From a virus, in the IMG/VR virus record IMGVR_UViG_3300035182_000298, positions 1 to 55,880 of that record: 55,880 nt of DNA, one strand, 5' to 3'. Below the pieces are notes generated by a model. It was given only the letters and a program-made list of their open reading frames with translations. It was not told the origin of the DNA and searched no databases. Each line of letters starts with the position of its first letter. Position 1 is the first letter of the stretch. Both the position numbers and the translations under genes were made by a program. Positions 14,064-22,619 of the stretch are shown here, in pieces.

Positions 14064-14502
14064 CAGAGTAGTGAAGAAGGTGAGGTTAGACTCAATGTTA
14101 AGTGCTGTGAAGTATCAGCTTATTACGGAGTTGGTATTTTTACGTAAGCAGTTATTGATTGATTCTGATCTCACTTATCTTTCATTGCTTACCATTATGG
14201 GACCTATGCCACTAAAGGACTTTTGTACAAAAGCTGTAGTATATGTATATGGACAAGAAATTCTTCATGATGTACTCAAGCATCCAGTAAAAGTACAGAC
14301 TGTAAGAAACAGATTGGGTTTATTACAGAAGCGGGGATTTATTATTAAACAGGGTAAGGGTAAGAAGATGCTTATGCTTAACCCTGCAATTCCTGTAGTC
14401 AAGCAGGGGAATGTATTGTTAGAATATAATTTCATATACGTTGAGACCAAAGAAAGCCAAGGAGTCAATAGCTCAGATCGCGAAAGAGTTGCAACTTTCT
14501 GA
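14053..14502 (+). CDS. Putative winged-helix DNA-binding protein
   Basis: A 149-residue basic protein starting MQINRVVKKVRLDSMLSAVK. Residues about 85-120 (KHPVKVQTVRNRLGLLQKRG then FIIKQGKGKKMLMLNPAI) read as recognition helix plus wing, the pattern of winged helix-turn-helix proteins. It overlaps the HU-like gene by about 60 bases. Together with that protein it probably acts on phage DNA, in late transcription or packaging. Assignment is by pattern only. Confidence 0.6.
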   Translation: MQINRVVKKVRLDSMLSAVKYQLITELVFLRKQLLIDSDLTYLSLLTIMGPMPLKDFCTKAVVYVYGQEILHDVLKHPVKVQTVRNRLGLLQKRGFIIKQGKGKKMLMLNPAIPVVKQGNVLLEYNFIYVETKESQGVNSSDRERVATF

Positions 14503-14827
14503 ACAGGAAGTTAAATCTGTGTTGGATATCTACTGGGATAAGATAAGAAAAACACTCAGCTCATTAGAACACAATAAAGTATTTCTTAAAGGATTGGGTA
14601 CATTCTACATCAAGACATGGTCATTAGAAAAGAGGCTCAAGATTAATGAAAATAAGGTAAGTAATTGTATGGAGAATCCATCTGCTTCAGGTTTGCAGAT
14701 GATGAATGATATATTTAAAGAGAACATAAAGCTCAACGCAGTCAAGCAGCGCGATATGGTTCAGAATCGAATAAAGTCTAGAAAAAGAGATGAAAGACGT
14801 AATCAAGATTTGGAAGGAGAAGGGTAA
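14441..14827 (+). CDS. HU/IHF-like DNA-bending protein
   Basis: A 128-residue basic protein. The start is TTG at 14441, since no suitable ATG exists in frame before the conserved part. ESIAQIAKELQLSEQEVKSV is the two-helix start of the HU/IHF fold, and NKVFLKGLGTFYIKTW matches the strand region typical of HU/IHF (V-x-L-x-G-x-G-x-F). The C-terminal helices are long and basic (NRIKSRKRDERRNQD). IHF-like proteins near the packaging genes are a known feature of crAss-like phages. Role: DNA bending in packaging or transcription. Confidence 0.75.
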   Translation: MRPKKAKESIAQIAKELQLSEQEVKSVLDIYWDKIRKTLSSLEHNKVFLKGLGTFYIKTWSLEKRLKINENKVSNCMENPSASGLQMMNDIFKENIKLNAVKQRDMVQNRIKSRKRDERRNQDLEGEG

Positions 14828-15122
14828 GATTCTAGAAGGTATAAAGAATAATATCTTCAAAAACGCTGATGTCGAGAACATTGCAGCAGAACGTATGAGT
14901 ATATGCGAGACTTGCCCCTACTTAGATAAGAGTGGTTCACATTGTATGGTACCAGGCACACAACCTTGTTGTGGGTTATGTGGTTGTTCTCTTGCACTTA
15001 AGACAAGAGCATTATCAGCAGCTTGTGATATACACAAGTGGATGGGTATTGTGAGTCATCAAGAGCAAATCATTATTGATCAACATCTCTCTCAAGAAAA
15101 TACAAATGAAACTACTATTTGA
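14790..15122 (+). CDS. Cys-rich, probably zinc-binding protein
   Basis: A 110-residue protein. A helical N-terminus is followed by a dense Cys region: ICETCPYLD (about 39-45), then C at SHCMV, CCGLCGC (about 66-72), and a last Cys in AACDIH with nearby His. The spacing C-x2-C ... CC-x2-C-x-C suggests one or two structural zinc sites. It overlaps the HU-like gene by 38 bases and the nuclease gene by 17, so it belongs to the DNA-processing set. The exact family is not named here. Confidence 0.75.
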   Translation: MKDVIKIWKEKGKILEGIKNNIFKNADVENIAAERMSICETCPYLDKSGSHCMVPGTQPCCGLCGCSLALKTRALSAACDIHKWMGIVSHQEQIIIDQHLSQENTNETTI

Positions 15123-15924
15123 TCAAAAGACACACACGTACAGAACAGCAGAAAATGAAGAATTTATAAGCGTAACTAAACTACTCTCGCACTACAAACA
15201 ACCCTTTGACAAAGTGAGCATTAGTCTTAAAGCATCACGCAATAAGAAAGGCAAGTGGTATGGAATGAATCCAGAGGAAATTGTTGACGTGTGGACAAAA
15301 GAATCAGAACGAAGTGTACAACTAGGAAATTGGTATCACAATCAAAGAGAGTCTGACATACTAGAATGTAATTCAATTTCATACGATAATTCACTGCTGC
15401 CTGTGTTTCCTTGTACTTATGATGAGTCAGGAGATAAGGTAGCTACAAGTCAAAAGTTAGATGAAGGGGTGTATCCAGAATTTTTTCTGTATCTTCCATC
15501 AGCAGGTATAGCAGGACAAAGTGATCGAATCACTATTGTTAATGGCAAAGTTGACATCCTAGACTATAAAACCAACAAGGAGATCAAAGCCACTTCTTTT
15601 AAGAATTATGAAGGTATTTCTCAAAAGATGCTATACCCGCTGAATCATCTGGATGATTGTAACCTGAATCACTATGCAATTCAGCTTTCTATTTATATGT
15701 ATATTATAATCAAACATAATCCCCAGTATTTACCTGGGAAATTAACGCTCAATCACATCATATTTCAAGAGGACTTTGATAAAGATTCTTATGGATATCC
15801 CATCTATTTACGCGATAATGATGGTAACTTTATAGTCAAAGAAGTTATCCCTTATCAAGTTCCTTATCTTAAAGATGAAGTGATGCAGTTAATACAACAC
15901 TATCAATTAACAAAAAAACTATGA
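15106..15924 (+). CDS. PD-(D/E)XK superfamily nuclease (RecB/Cas4-like)
   Basis: 272 residues from ATG at 15106. Nuclease motifs: E125 (PEFF), G-x2-G-x-SD140 (GIAGQSDRI) and VDILDYKTNKEI with D153-Y-K155, then a QLSIYMYII helix matching the Q-x3-Y motif of the RecB-like branch. An upstream in-frame non-ATG start is rejected because this ATG opens the conserved MKLLFDQKTH-like sequence. Likely role: trimming or recombination of phage DNA near packaging. Nucleases of this class next to the terminase gene are seen in crAss-like phages. It needs Mg2+ or Mn2+ by family. Confidence 0.85.
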   Translation: MKLLFDQKTHTYRTAENEEFISVTKLLSHYKQPFDKVSISLKASRNKKGKWYGMNPEEIVDVWTKESERSVQLGNWYHNQRESDILECNSISYDNSLLPVFPCTYDESGDKVATSQKLDEGVYPEFFLYLPSAGIAGQSDRITIVNGKVDILDYKTNKEIKATSFKNYEGISQKMLYPLNHLDDCNLNHYAIQLSIYMYIIIKHNPQYLPGKLTLNHIIFQEDFDKDSYGYPIYLRDNDGNFIVKEVIPYQVPYLKDEVMQLIQHYQLTKKL

Positions 15925-16196
15925 TATTAAAAGGAAAACGTGTGCTACTTAATCGTCCACACATTGAGAAATCAGTTATTGAAATGACACAAGATGTCCA
16001 AGACAAAATAAACAAAGACAACTTTGCTAAGTGGACACAGCTTGAAGTATTTGCTATAGGAGAAGAGGTCACAGGAATTAACCCTGGTGATAAAGTCTAT
16101 ATTAGTAAAAATGGAATTGAACACTGTGAAATAATAGAGATTGAAGATAGTCTCAAACTCATAGTGAATGAAGGTCAAATATGTTTAATATGGTAA
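15921..16196 (+). CDS. GroES-like co-chaperonin candidate
   Basis: A 91-residue protein whose length and strand order resemble GroES/Cpn10. It opens MILKGKRVLLNRPHIEKSV, like the GroES start (R-V-L-V ... K-S), then has a gap where the mobile loop would be (MTQDVQDKINKDN), then LEVFAIGEEVTGINPGDKVY, close to the GroES pattern V-x-A-V-G ... V-x-x-GD-x-V. It ends LKLIVNEGQICLIW, like the last GroES strands. Phage co-chaperonins such as T4 gp31 help GroEL fold capsid protein, and this gene lies in the capsid block. Linked to the nuclease gene by ATGA. The GroES Gly-Gly-Ile loop motif is absent, so GroEL contact is not assured. Confidence 0.65.
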   Translation: MILKGKRVLLNRPHIEKSVIEMTQDVQDKINKDNFAKWTQLEVFAIGEEVTGINPGDKVYISKNGIEHCEIIEIEDSLKLIVNEGQICLIW

Positions 16197-16702
16197 GGAT
16201 CTTTGATATTGTCAATGGGAAAGTTATTCCTAGTGAACACTGTTATATCTTAAAAGATTTAAAGGTGATCATAGACAATTATCCTAAAAATTACATTGAT
16301 GTCTTTGCCTATGTGTTTTATATGACTTGCCCTAATCCAGAATTAAATCCATTCTTTGATGTATCGGAAACTGATAGAGAGTCTTTGATTTTTAAACAAA
16401 TTAATAATACATTTAGCAGTGAGGATCAAGTAGTGATTGAAGCTATAGCGTTTTGCAAGAAGTTGTATGAGACCCCAACACTTAGATCTTATATGGGTAT
16501 TAAAAAAATGCTTGATAGATTGGCAATGTATATGGAAACACAAAGCATAACAGATGGTAGAGACGGTAATATAAACTCTATTGTAAGTGTTGCAAAAAAC
16601 TTTGATCAAATTAGATCATCTTTTAAAGGAGTGAATAAAGATCTGATGGAGGAACAACAATCGACAGTTAGAGGAGGAGCAAATCTTGCATATGACCAAT
16701 AA
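16181..16702 (+). CDS. Hypothetical protein upstream of terminase (small terminase candidate)
   Basis: A 173-residue helical protein; starts MFNMVRIFDI, with a second Met three codons in. Segments NPELNPFFDVSETDRESLIF and TPTLRSYMGIKKMLDRLAMY are followed by a polar C-terminus (NKDLMEEQQSTVRGGANLAY). Its place two genes ahead of TerL is where small terminases often lie, but no clear HTH is seen and the name is only a positional guess. It overlaps both neighbours slightly. Confidence 0.65.
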   Translation: MFNMVRIFDIVNGKVIPSEHCYILKDLKVIIDNYPKNYIDVFAYVFYMTCPNPELNPFFDVSETDRESLIFKQINNTFSSEDQVVIEAIAFCKKLYETPTLRSYMGIKKMLDRLAMYMETQSITDGRDGNINSIVSVAKNFDQIRSSFKGVNKDLMEEQQSTVRGGANLAYDQ

Positions 16703-16901
16703 AGAATCTCTTTACCATTGGATGTTTCATTACAATCATTATACAGAACTATGGAGTGCGTTCCAAAGGAAGGATTGTACTCAGTATTTTGACAATCCAA
16801 ATGATCCTGATTTGATAGTGATCAAGTCAAAAGATGTAAATACAGTGGTGAATATCCTTTATAAGATTGGTGGTGATGAGAGTAAAATTATGGACTTATA
16901 A
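16692..16901 (+). CDS. Small hypothetical protein before terminase
   Basis: 69 residues from ATG at 16692 (MTNKESLYHWMFHYNHYTEL). An in-frame TTG at 16686 is less likely. It is aromatic-rich at the start with an alpha/beta end (DLIVIKSKDVNTVVNILYKI). The stop overlaps the TerL ATG by one base (TAATG), so it is tightly coupled to terminase expression. Function unknown. Confidence 0.65.
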   Translation: MTNKESLYHWMFHYNHYTELWSAFQRKDCTQYFDNPNDPDLIVIKSKDVNTVVNILYKIGGDESKIMDL

Positions 16902-19111
16902 TGGAATTATTTATAAAAATACCTACCTATGACGCCATTACAGAACTGTGGTCCCACACCGAATTTACAACAAGAGAAGACTTTGTGCAGTTCTTACGCT
17001 CAATATTTAAAGAACCTGGAAAATACGAATTTGACCAAACAAGTTTGCTCTTCAACTCCCAAGCCAAACATTTTAATAGTTACAAATTCTATTGTGCAGC
17101 TCCCATTAGATCAAGAGACTTCATTCAATACTGGGATTTTGAAAAAGAAAAGTGTAGGATGGGTGTTATATTCAAGAACAAAGAAAACACTTGGTACCTT
17201 ACGCGGGATTATTACATGTGGCTTAACTTTCTTCCAATCTATAATAAAGAAATTGCGAGGTTTGGTTTCGCGGATGTAAGGGATGCGCAGTATCACATGG
17301 CTTTATATGAGGATATTGCAAAGTATAGCTATAAACATGTAGCCATACTCAAGAAACGCCAGATTGCATCTTCTTATTTCCACGCAGCCAAAATGATTAA
17401 TGGGTTTTGGTTTGAAGAAGGATGGATTAATAAGATAGCAGCATCCTTAAAAGATTTTATTAATGAGAAAGGTACTTGGCGTTTCTTAGATGAATATCGT
17501 AACTTTTTAAATACACATACAGCTTGGTATCGCCCTACACAACCAGATAAGACATTTAACTGGGAACAAAAAATTGAGATAACTCAAGGTGGTAGAAAGA
17601 AAGATATAGGATTGAAGTCAGTAATGATTGGGGTTACTTTAGAAAAAGACCCAATCAATGGTGTAGGTGGTCCATGTTCTTTCTTTTTTCATGAAGAAGC
17701 AGGGGTTGCACCTCGCATGAATGAAACATTAGAATATCTTTTACCAGCTCTAAAATCTGGTATGGTATATACAGGAATGTTTGCAGTTGCGGGTTCTGTG
17801 GGTGATTTGGATCAATGTGAACCATTGCGCGATATAATTTTTAATCCAGATTCTAAGGATGTTTTAGCAGTAAGTACAAACTTAATTAATGAGAATGGAG
17901 ATACAGCTTTATGTGGTCTATTCATTCCTGAACAGTGGAGTATGATACCCTGTATTGATAAGTGGGGTAATTCATTAGTTGAAAATTCTCTAGATATGAT
18001 TCTAGAGGAACGTAAAAAATGGAAGAAAGATCTTAAATCAAACGACTATCAACTTCGTGTATCACAAAAGCCTATTAATATTGAAGAGGCGTTTGCATAC
18101 AGAAAGTCTTCAGTATGGCCCCTCCACTTGATCACTAGTCAACTCAGGAGAATAGAAGATAAGGAATATTACTGTGAGACTGTTGAACTAATATATAACG
18201 ATAAAGGTGAGATAGAGGCAAAGCCAACTAAGCGTTTGCCCATCATGGAATTTCCACTCTCTCCTAGGACAGAGAACAAGGAGGGGGCCATATTGATGTG
18301 GGAAAAACCCATTAAAGATGCACCATGGGGTACTTACTATGCATCTATTGACCCAATAGGCGAGGGAAAAACAACAACATCAGACTCATTGTGTTCTATA
18401 TTTATTTATAAGACACCACTTCAAATAACAAAAAAGAAGATGGATGGTACAATAGAGAATCATATAGAACAAGATCATTTGGTAGCATCTTGGTGTGGGC
18501 GATACGATGACATTAATAAAACCCACGAACTACTGGAAAAATTAATTGAATATTATGGAGCATGGACAATAGTGGAGAACAATATTTCTTTGTTTATCCA
18601 ACACATGATTCATAAGAAAAAACAACATTACATGGTTCCAAAATCTCAAATCTTGTTTCTAAAAGATTTGGGTTCTAACAACAATGTATTTCAAGAATAT
18701 GGGTGGCGCAATACAGGGAATCTATTTAAAACACACTTGATTTCTTATGGTATTAATTTTTTGACAGAAGAGCTTAATGTAGAAACAAAACCAGATGGTA
18801 GTATTGTTAAAACTACATATGGTATAGAACGCATCAAAGATCCAATACTTCTAAAAGAAATGCAGCAGTATAGAGAGGGTTTAAACGTAGATAGACTGGT
18901 AGCATTTTGTGCTTTAGTTGCTTTTGCAAAAGTTCAACAATCTAATCGAGGATATGCTCATAAGATTGAAACTGAAACAAATTCATTTAAAAAAGCTAAA
19001 AATTCAGATAATTTGACTAAATTATCTAGAAGTCCCTTTCGTAATTTAGGCAAATCTTCACTTGCAAGTGGAGGAAAAGTAACTAAACAAGCATTTAGAA
19101 ATTTAAAATAA
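16901..19111 (+). CDS. terL: Terminase large subunit (TerL)
   Basis: A 736-residue packaging motor: ATPase plus nuclease that cuts and pumps DNA through the portal. The N-terminal ATPase has VAILKKRQIASSYF (151-158 as a deviant Walker A) and CSFFFHEEAG (261-267) as Walker B with the paired Glu. The RNase H-like nuclease has YASIDPIGEGK with D484, IVENN with E559 and a late Asp in GLNVDRLVAF. The Walker A is unusual because the GK-S/T core is replaced by IASS, so the ATP-contacting Lys must come from the preceding KK. Length is typical for crAss-like TerL. Followed after 7 bases by the homing endonuclease. Confidence 0.92.
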   Translation: MELFIKIPTYDAITELWSHTEFTTREDFVQFLRSIFKEPGKYEFDQTSLLFNSQAKHFNSYKFYCAAPIRSRDFIQYWDFEKEKCRMGVIFKNKENTWYLTRDYYMWLNFLPIYNKEIARFGFADVRDAQYHMALYEDIAKYSYKHVAILKKRQIASSYFHAAKMINGFWFEEGWINKIAASLKDFINEKGTWRFLDEYRNFLNTHTAWYRPTQPDKTFNWEQKIEITQGGRKKDIGLKSVMIGVTLEKDPINGVGGPCSFFFHEEAGVAPRMNETLEYLLPALKSGMVYTGMFAVAGSVGDLDQCEPLRDIIFNPDSKDVLAVSTNLINENGDTALCGLFIPEQWSMIPCIDKWGNSLVENSLDMILEERKKWKKDLKSNDYQLRVSQKPINIEEAFAYRKSSVWPLHLITSQLRRIEDKEYYCETVELIYNDKGEIEAKPTKRLPIMEFPLSPRTENKEGAILMWEKPIKDAPWGTYYASIDPIGEGKTTTSDSLCSIFIYKTPLQITKKKMDGTIENHIEQDHLVASWCGRYDDINKTHELLEKLIEYYGAWTIVENNISLFIQHMIHKKKQHYMVPKSQILFLKDLGSNNNVFQEYGWRNTGNLFKTHLISYGINFLTEELNVETKPDGSIVKTTYGIERIKDPILLKEMQQYREGLNVDRLVAFCALVAFAKVQQSNRGYAHKIETETNSFKKAKNSDNLTKLSRSPFRNLGKSSLASGGKVTKQAFRNLK

Positions 19112-19118
19112 TAGAGTT

Positions 19119-19790
19119 ATGGCATTAGTAATCAACGCAAATACATGTTATGTATATCGTCATGTTAGATTAGATAAAAATATTCCTTTTTATGTTGGGA
19201 TTGGATCTGATAATCAATATAGTAGAGCTTATTTTGCTAAAAAGAGAAATTCATACTGGAATAAAATTGTTGCAACAACGAATTATAAAGTTGAAATATT
19301 AATGGAAGATCTATCATGGAATCAAGCGTGTGATAAAGAAAAAGAGTTTATATTGTTATATGGTAGACATGATTTAGGTAAGGGTTGTTTAGCTAACATG
19401 ACAGATGGTGGTGAAGGTTCTTTGAACGTTGTTCAAAAATTAGAAACTAGATCTAAAAGATCAGAAAAACTTAAAGGTGCTGGTAATCCAAATTATGGCA
19501 AGAGTATTCCTGAATGGCACAAAGAAATATTAAGAAAAGCTCAAACTGGTCGTAAACAAGATAAAGAAGCTGTAAAATTAAGAACTCAAAAACTCAAAGG
19601 TAAAAAACGATCTAAAGAAGTAATGTTACCCTGTATAATTGCCAAGTGTAAAAATATAATTGACTTATCTTCTGGGATAATTTTTGATTCAATTTCAGAA
19701 GCTGCGGCTTCTAAAAAAATAAACAGAACTACTCTTAATGCTATGTTAAGAGGTCAAAATAAAAATACTACATCGTTAATATACATATAA
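19119..19790 (+). CDS. Free-standing GIY-YIG homing endonuclease
   Basis: A 223-residue protein: GIY-YIG core with YVYRH (11-15) and FYVGIG (24-29), conserved Arg in SRAYF, and acidic KEKEF near 74; then NUMOD3-type GAGNPNYGKS (120-129); then a NUMOD1-like DNA-binding end (FDSISEAAASKKINRTTLNA). It cuts a specific DNA site to copy itself into gene-lacking phages. It sits exactly between TerL and portal, and its first codons (MALVINA) duplicate those of the portal (MLVINA). This points to insertion at the portal start, with the endonuclease using the old initiation region. No intron motifs flank it. Confidence 0.9.
   Translation: MALVINANTCYVYRHVRLDKNIPFYVGIGSDNQYSRAYFAKKRNSYWNKIVATTNYKVEILMEDLSWNQACDKEKEFILLYGRHDLGKGCLANMTDGGEGSLNVVQKLETRSKRSEKLKGAGNPNYGKSIPEWHKEILRKAQTGRKQDKEAVKLRTQKLKGKKRSKEVMLPCIIAKCKNIIDLSSGIIFDSISEAAASKKINRTTLNAMLRGQNKNTTSLIYI
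19125..19140 (+). repeat. 16-bp direct repeat, copy 1 (start of endonuclease gene)
   Basis: TTAGTAATCAACGCAA occurs here, just after the ATG of the endonuclease, and again at 19795-19810, just after the ATG of the portal. The two copies are 670 bases apart and bracket the endonuclease gene. Confidence 0.9.
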
Positions 19791-19791
19791 T

Positions 19792-22518
19792 ATGTTAGTA
19801 ATCAACGCAATGCAGGCTAAATCTGGTGTGAAAACTGATCACACTAGAATGGGTACACTTACTCAACCTTTGCAATTCTTAGCTAAATCACAGAAAGATG
19901 GTGAGTGGGGTGCATGGAACATGGATTGGTTTGAGATGGAGGGTCTGCGTCAGATTAGAAGAAACGCAGGTAGATTTCTCAAGAACTATAAACTTGCAAA
20001 TGGCATTATTGATCGCACTGATTATGTAGTAGAGGAAGACAATGAATACTCTGATTTGGTAGAAACACTCACGCGAGATGATGCATCTGTGCTAGAACTC
20101 AAGTTTTATCCTATCATACCCAATGTCATCAATGTAATGTGTGGTGAGTTTGCCAAACGCACTGACAAGGTCCAATATGTGACCACTGATCCTGTGAGTT
20201 TTAATGAGATGCTTGAAGAAAAGAGAACAATGATTGAGCAGACATTGGTGCAACAGGCTGAAATGAAGCTTGCTACAAATTTGATCAATCAAGGTGCTGA
20301 TCCAGAGTCAGAAGAATTCAAGCAAGCGATGTCACCTGAGAATATCAAGTCACTTCCTGAGATTGAACAATTTTTCAAGAAAGATTATCGCTCACTAGTG
20401 GAGCAATGGGCTAACCATCAACACGAAGCAGACAGTGAGCGTTTTAAAATTAAGGAGTTGGAGAATCGCGCGTTTCGTGATATGCTTACCACAGACAGAG
20501 AGTTTTGGCATTTTAGAATGGATGAGGATGATTATGAATTAGAGTTGTGGAATCCCATTCTTACGTTTTATCATAAGTCTCCTGATATTAGGTATATCTC
20601 CCAAGGTAATTTTGTAGGAAAAATAGAACTGCATACTGTATCAGATATTATTGACAGGTATGGATATTTAATGAACGATGAACAACTTAGATCTCTTGAA
20701 AACATTTACCCCAAAAAAGCTGCTGGTTACCCTATACAAGGTTATCAAAATGATGGTACTTTTTATGATGGTACCCGTTCTCATAATTGGAATGTTACTG
20801 GGCCTAGTCTTGGGTTTCGCCAGTTTACTTCTGTTAATGATTATTTCTTGGCTGCTGGTGATGATATTATTACCCGTATTCTTAATGAAAGCGAGGACTT
20901 ACAAGACTTCGGGACGTATCAACTCTTAAGAGTAACCACAGTATACTGGAAATCACAACGCATGGTGGGTCATCTTACCAAGATTGATCCAGAGAATGGA
21001 ATGAAATTTCAAGAAATTGTCACAGAGGATTATAAAATTACTGTACCACCTGTGTATGACACTATAGTTAACAAAACCAAGGATGAAACTACTTTATCAC
21101 AAGGTGAGCATATCAAGTGGATATGGATCAATCAAGTCTGGGGTGGGTTGAAGGTAGGACCAAATAGACCTAGCTTCTATGGGAATGCAGACTACATGGG
21201 AATACAACCCATTTATCTAAACATTAAACCTATGAAATTTCAATTCAAAGGTGATTACACACTCTATGGATGTAAACTCCCAGTAGAGGGTTCTGTCTTC
21301 TCAGATCGCAACTCACGCGCTGTATCTTTGGTAGATAAGATGAAACCATTCCAGGTGGGATATAACCTAGTCAACAATCAAATATCTGATATCTTGCTTG
21401 ATGAACTTGGCACGGTGATTTTACTTGATCATAATGCATTACCAAAGCATTCAGCAGGTGAAGACTGGGGCAAAAACAACTACGCTAAAGCATATGTTGC
21501 CATGAAGAACTTCCAAATGTTACCATTGGATACTTCTATTGCAAATACAGAATCAGCACTAGGGTTTAATCACTATCAAGTCTTAAATCTTGAGCAGACT
21601 CAACGTATGATGAGTAGGATTCAGCTAGCTAATTATTTTAAGCAACAGGCGTATGAAGTAATTGGAATCACTCCCCAGCGCATGGGACAAGTAAATTCTC
21701 AAGAAACTGCCACAGGTATTGAACAAAGCATAAATGCTTCCTACGCACAGACAGAGATGTACTTTGTACAGCATTCTGAGTATTTGATGCCACGAGTGCA
21801 TCAGATGCGCACTGACCTAGCGCAGTATTATCACTCGCGTAGACCAAGCGTAAGACTTTCCTATATTACTAGCTTAGATGAAAAGATAAACTTTGAGCTT
21901 AATGGTACTGAGTTATTGTCTAGGGAACTTAATGTATTTGTTACCACCAAGGTTAATCACAAGCAAGTAATGGAACAGATCAAGCAATTGGCTGTTCAAA
22001 ACAATACATCGGGCGCATCCATTTATGATTTAGCTGAGATTGTAAAAGCAGACTCTATGTCTGAAGTAACACATGTGCTGAAATCTATTCAGAATAAAAC
22101 AGAGATGCAGCGTCAACAAGAGATGCAACAGCAACAAAGCTTACAACAACAACAGATCCAAGCACAGCAACAAAAGTTGGAGTCTGAACAAAAGTATGAA
22201 GCTGAACAAAATGCTCTTGATAGACAGACACAGATTGATGTGGCTGAGATTAAAGGAGCTGGATTTCAAGTTGGTGATCAGAATCAGAACCAACAATCAG
22301 ACTACTTAGACTCCATCCAATACTTGGACAAGAAGCGTCAAGCTGATGAAACAATTTCTCTAAAGCGTGAACAGGAAATCAATAAAAACAATCGTGAATC
22401 TGAATCTTTGAACTTAAAACGCGAAGAATTGAGCACTAAAAAACAGATCGCAGATATGCAATTACAAGTTGCCAGAGAGAATAAAAACAAGTATGATAAG
22501 AAATCTAAGAAACAGTAG
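19792..22518 (+). CDS. Portal protein
   Basis: A 908-residue protein, long for a portal but usual for crAss-like phages. It forms the dodecameric ring at the capsid vertex through which DNA enters and leaves. The main part (RFLKNYKLANGIIDRTDYVV, later FYPIIPNVINVMCGEF) has the alpha/beta clip-and-wing character of portals. The last ~190 residues are Gln-rich coiled coil (MQRQQEMQQQQSLQQQQIQA), probably the barrel or an internal extension. Its start lies right after the endonuclease gene and carries the duplicated MLVINA. Assignment rests on size, order after TerL and sequence character. Confidence 0.85.
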   Translation: MLVINAMQAKSGVKTDHTRMGTLTQPLQFLAKSQKDGEWGAWNMDWFEMEGLRQIRRNAGRFLKNYKLANGIIDRTDYVVEEDNEYSDLVETLTRDDASVLELKFYPIIPNVINVMCGEFAKRTDKVQYVTTDPVSFNEMLEEKRTMIEQTLVQQAEMKLATNLINQGADPESEEFKQAMSPENIKSLPEIEQFFKKDYRSLVEQWANHQHEADSERFKIKELENRAFRDMLTTDREFWHFRMDEDDYELELWNPILTFYHKSPDIRYISQGNFVGKIELHTVSDIIDRYGYLMNDEQLRSLENIYPKKAAGYPIQGYQNDGTFYDGTRSHNWNVTGPSLGFRQFTSVNDYFLAAGDDIITRILNESEDLQDFGTYQLLRVTTVYWKSQRMVGHLTKIDPENGMKFQEIVTEDYKITVPPVYDTIVNKTKDETTLSQGEHIKWIWINQVWGGLKVGPNRPSFYGNADYMGIQPIYLNIKPMKFQFKGDYTLYGCKLPVEGSVFSDRNSRAVSLVDKMKPFQVGYNLVNNQISDILLDELGTVILLDHNALPKHSAGEDWGKNNYAKAYVAMKNFQMLPLDTSIANTESALGFNHYQVLNLEQTQRMMSRIQLANYFKQQAYEVIGITPQRMGQVNSQETATGIEQSINASYAQTEMYFVQHSEYLMPRVHQMRTDLAQYYHSRRPSVRLSYITSLDEKINFELNGTELLSRELNVFVTTKVNHKQVMEQIKQLAVQNNTSGASIYDLAEIVKADSMSEVTHVLKSIQNKTEMQRQQEMQQQQSLQQQQIQAQQQKLESEQKYEAEQNALDRQTQIDVAEIKGAGFQVGDQNQNQQSDYLDSIQYLDKKRQADETISLKREQEINKNNRESESLNLKREELSTKKQIADMQLQVARENKNKYDKKSKKQ
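19795..19810 (+). repeat. 16-bp direct repeat, copy 2 (start of portal gene)
   Basis: Second copy of TTAGTAATCAACGCAA. It directly follows the portal ATG. In the first copy an extra Ala codon lies between ATG and the repeat. This copy is probably the rebuilt portal start and the first the original one, or the reverse. Confidence 0.9.
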
Positions 22519-22619
22519 TGTTATAGTACGCACGATTTCTTAAAATCATACCCTTGGTAACCTTTTAAAGTTTAAAATTGCATATATTATAATAGGAAGA
22601 CAATCAAAACCAACCCCAT
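22519..22619 (+). promoter_or_regulatory. Intergenic leader with possible phage promoter motif
   Basis: A 101-base gap with AAAATT (22574-22579), three bases, TATATTAT (22583-22590), 30 bases before the scaffold-like gene. A similar arrangement occurs at 31223-31238 and 49106-49122. It could be an internal late promoter, but it lacks the TTTG at -33 and the TG end of the host -7 box. Confidence 0.35.
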
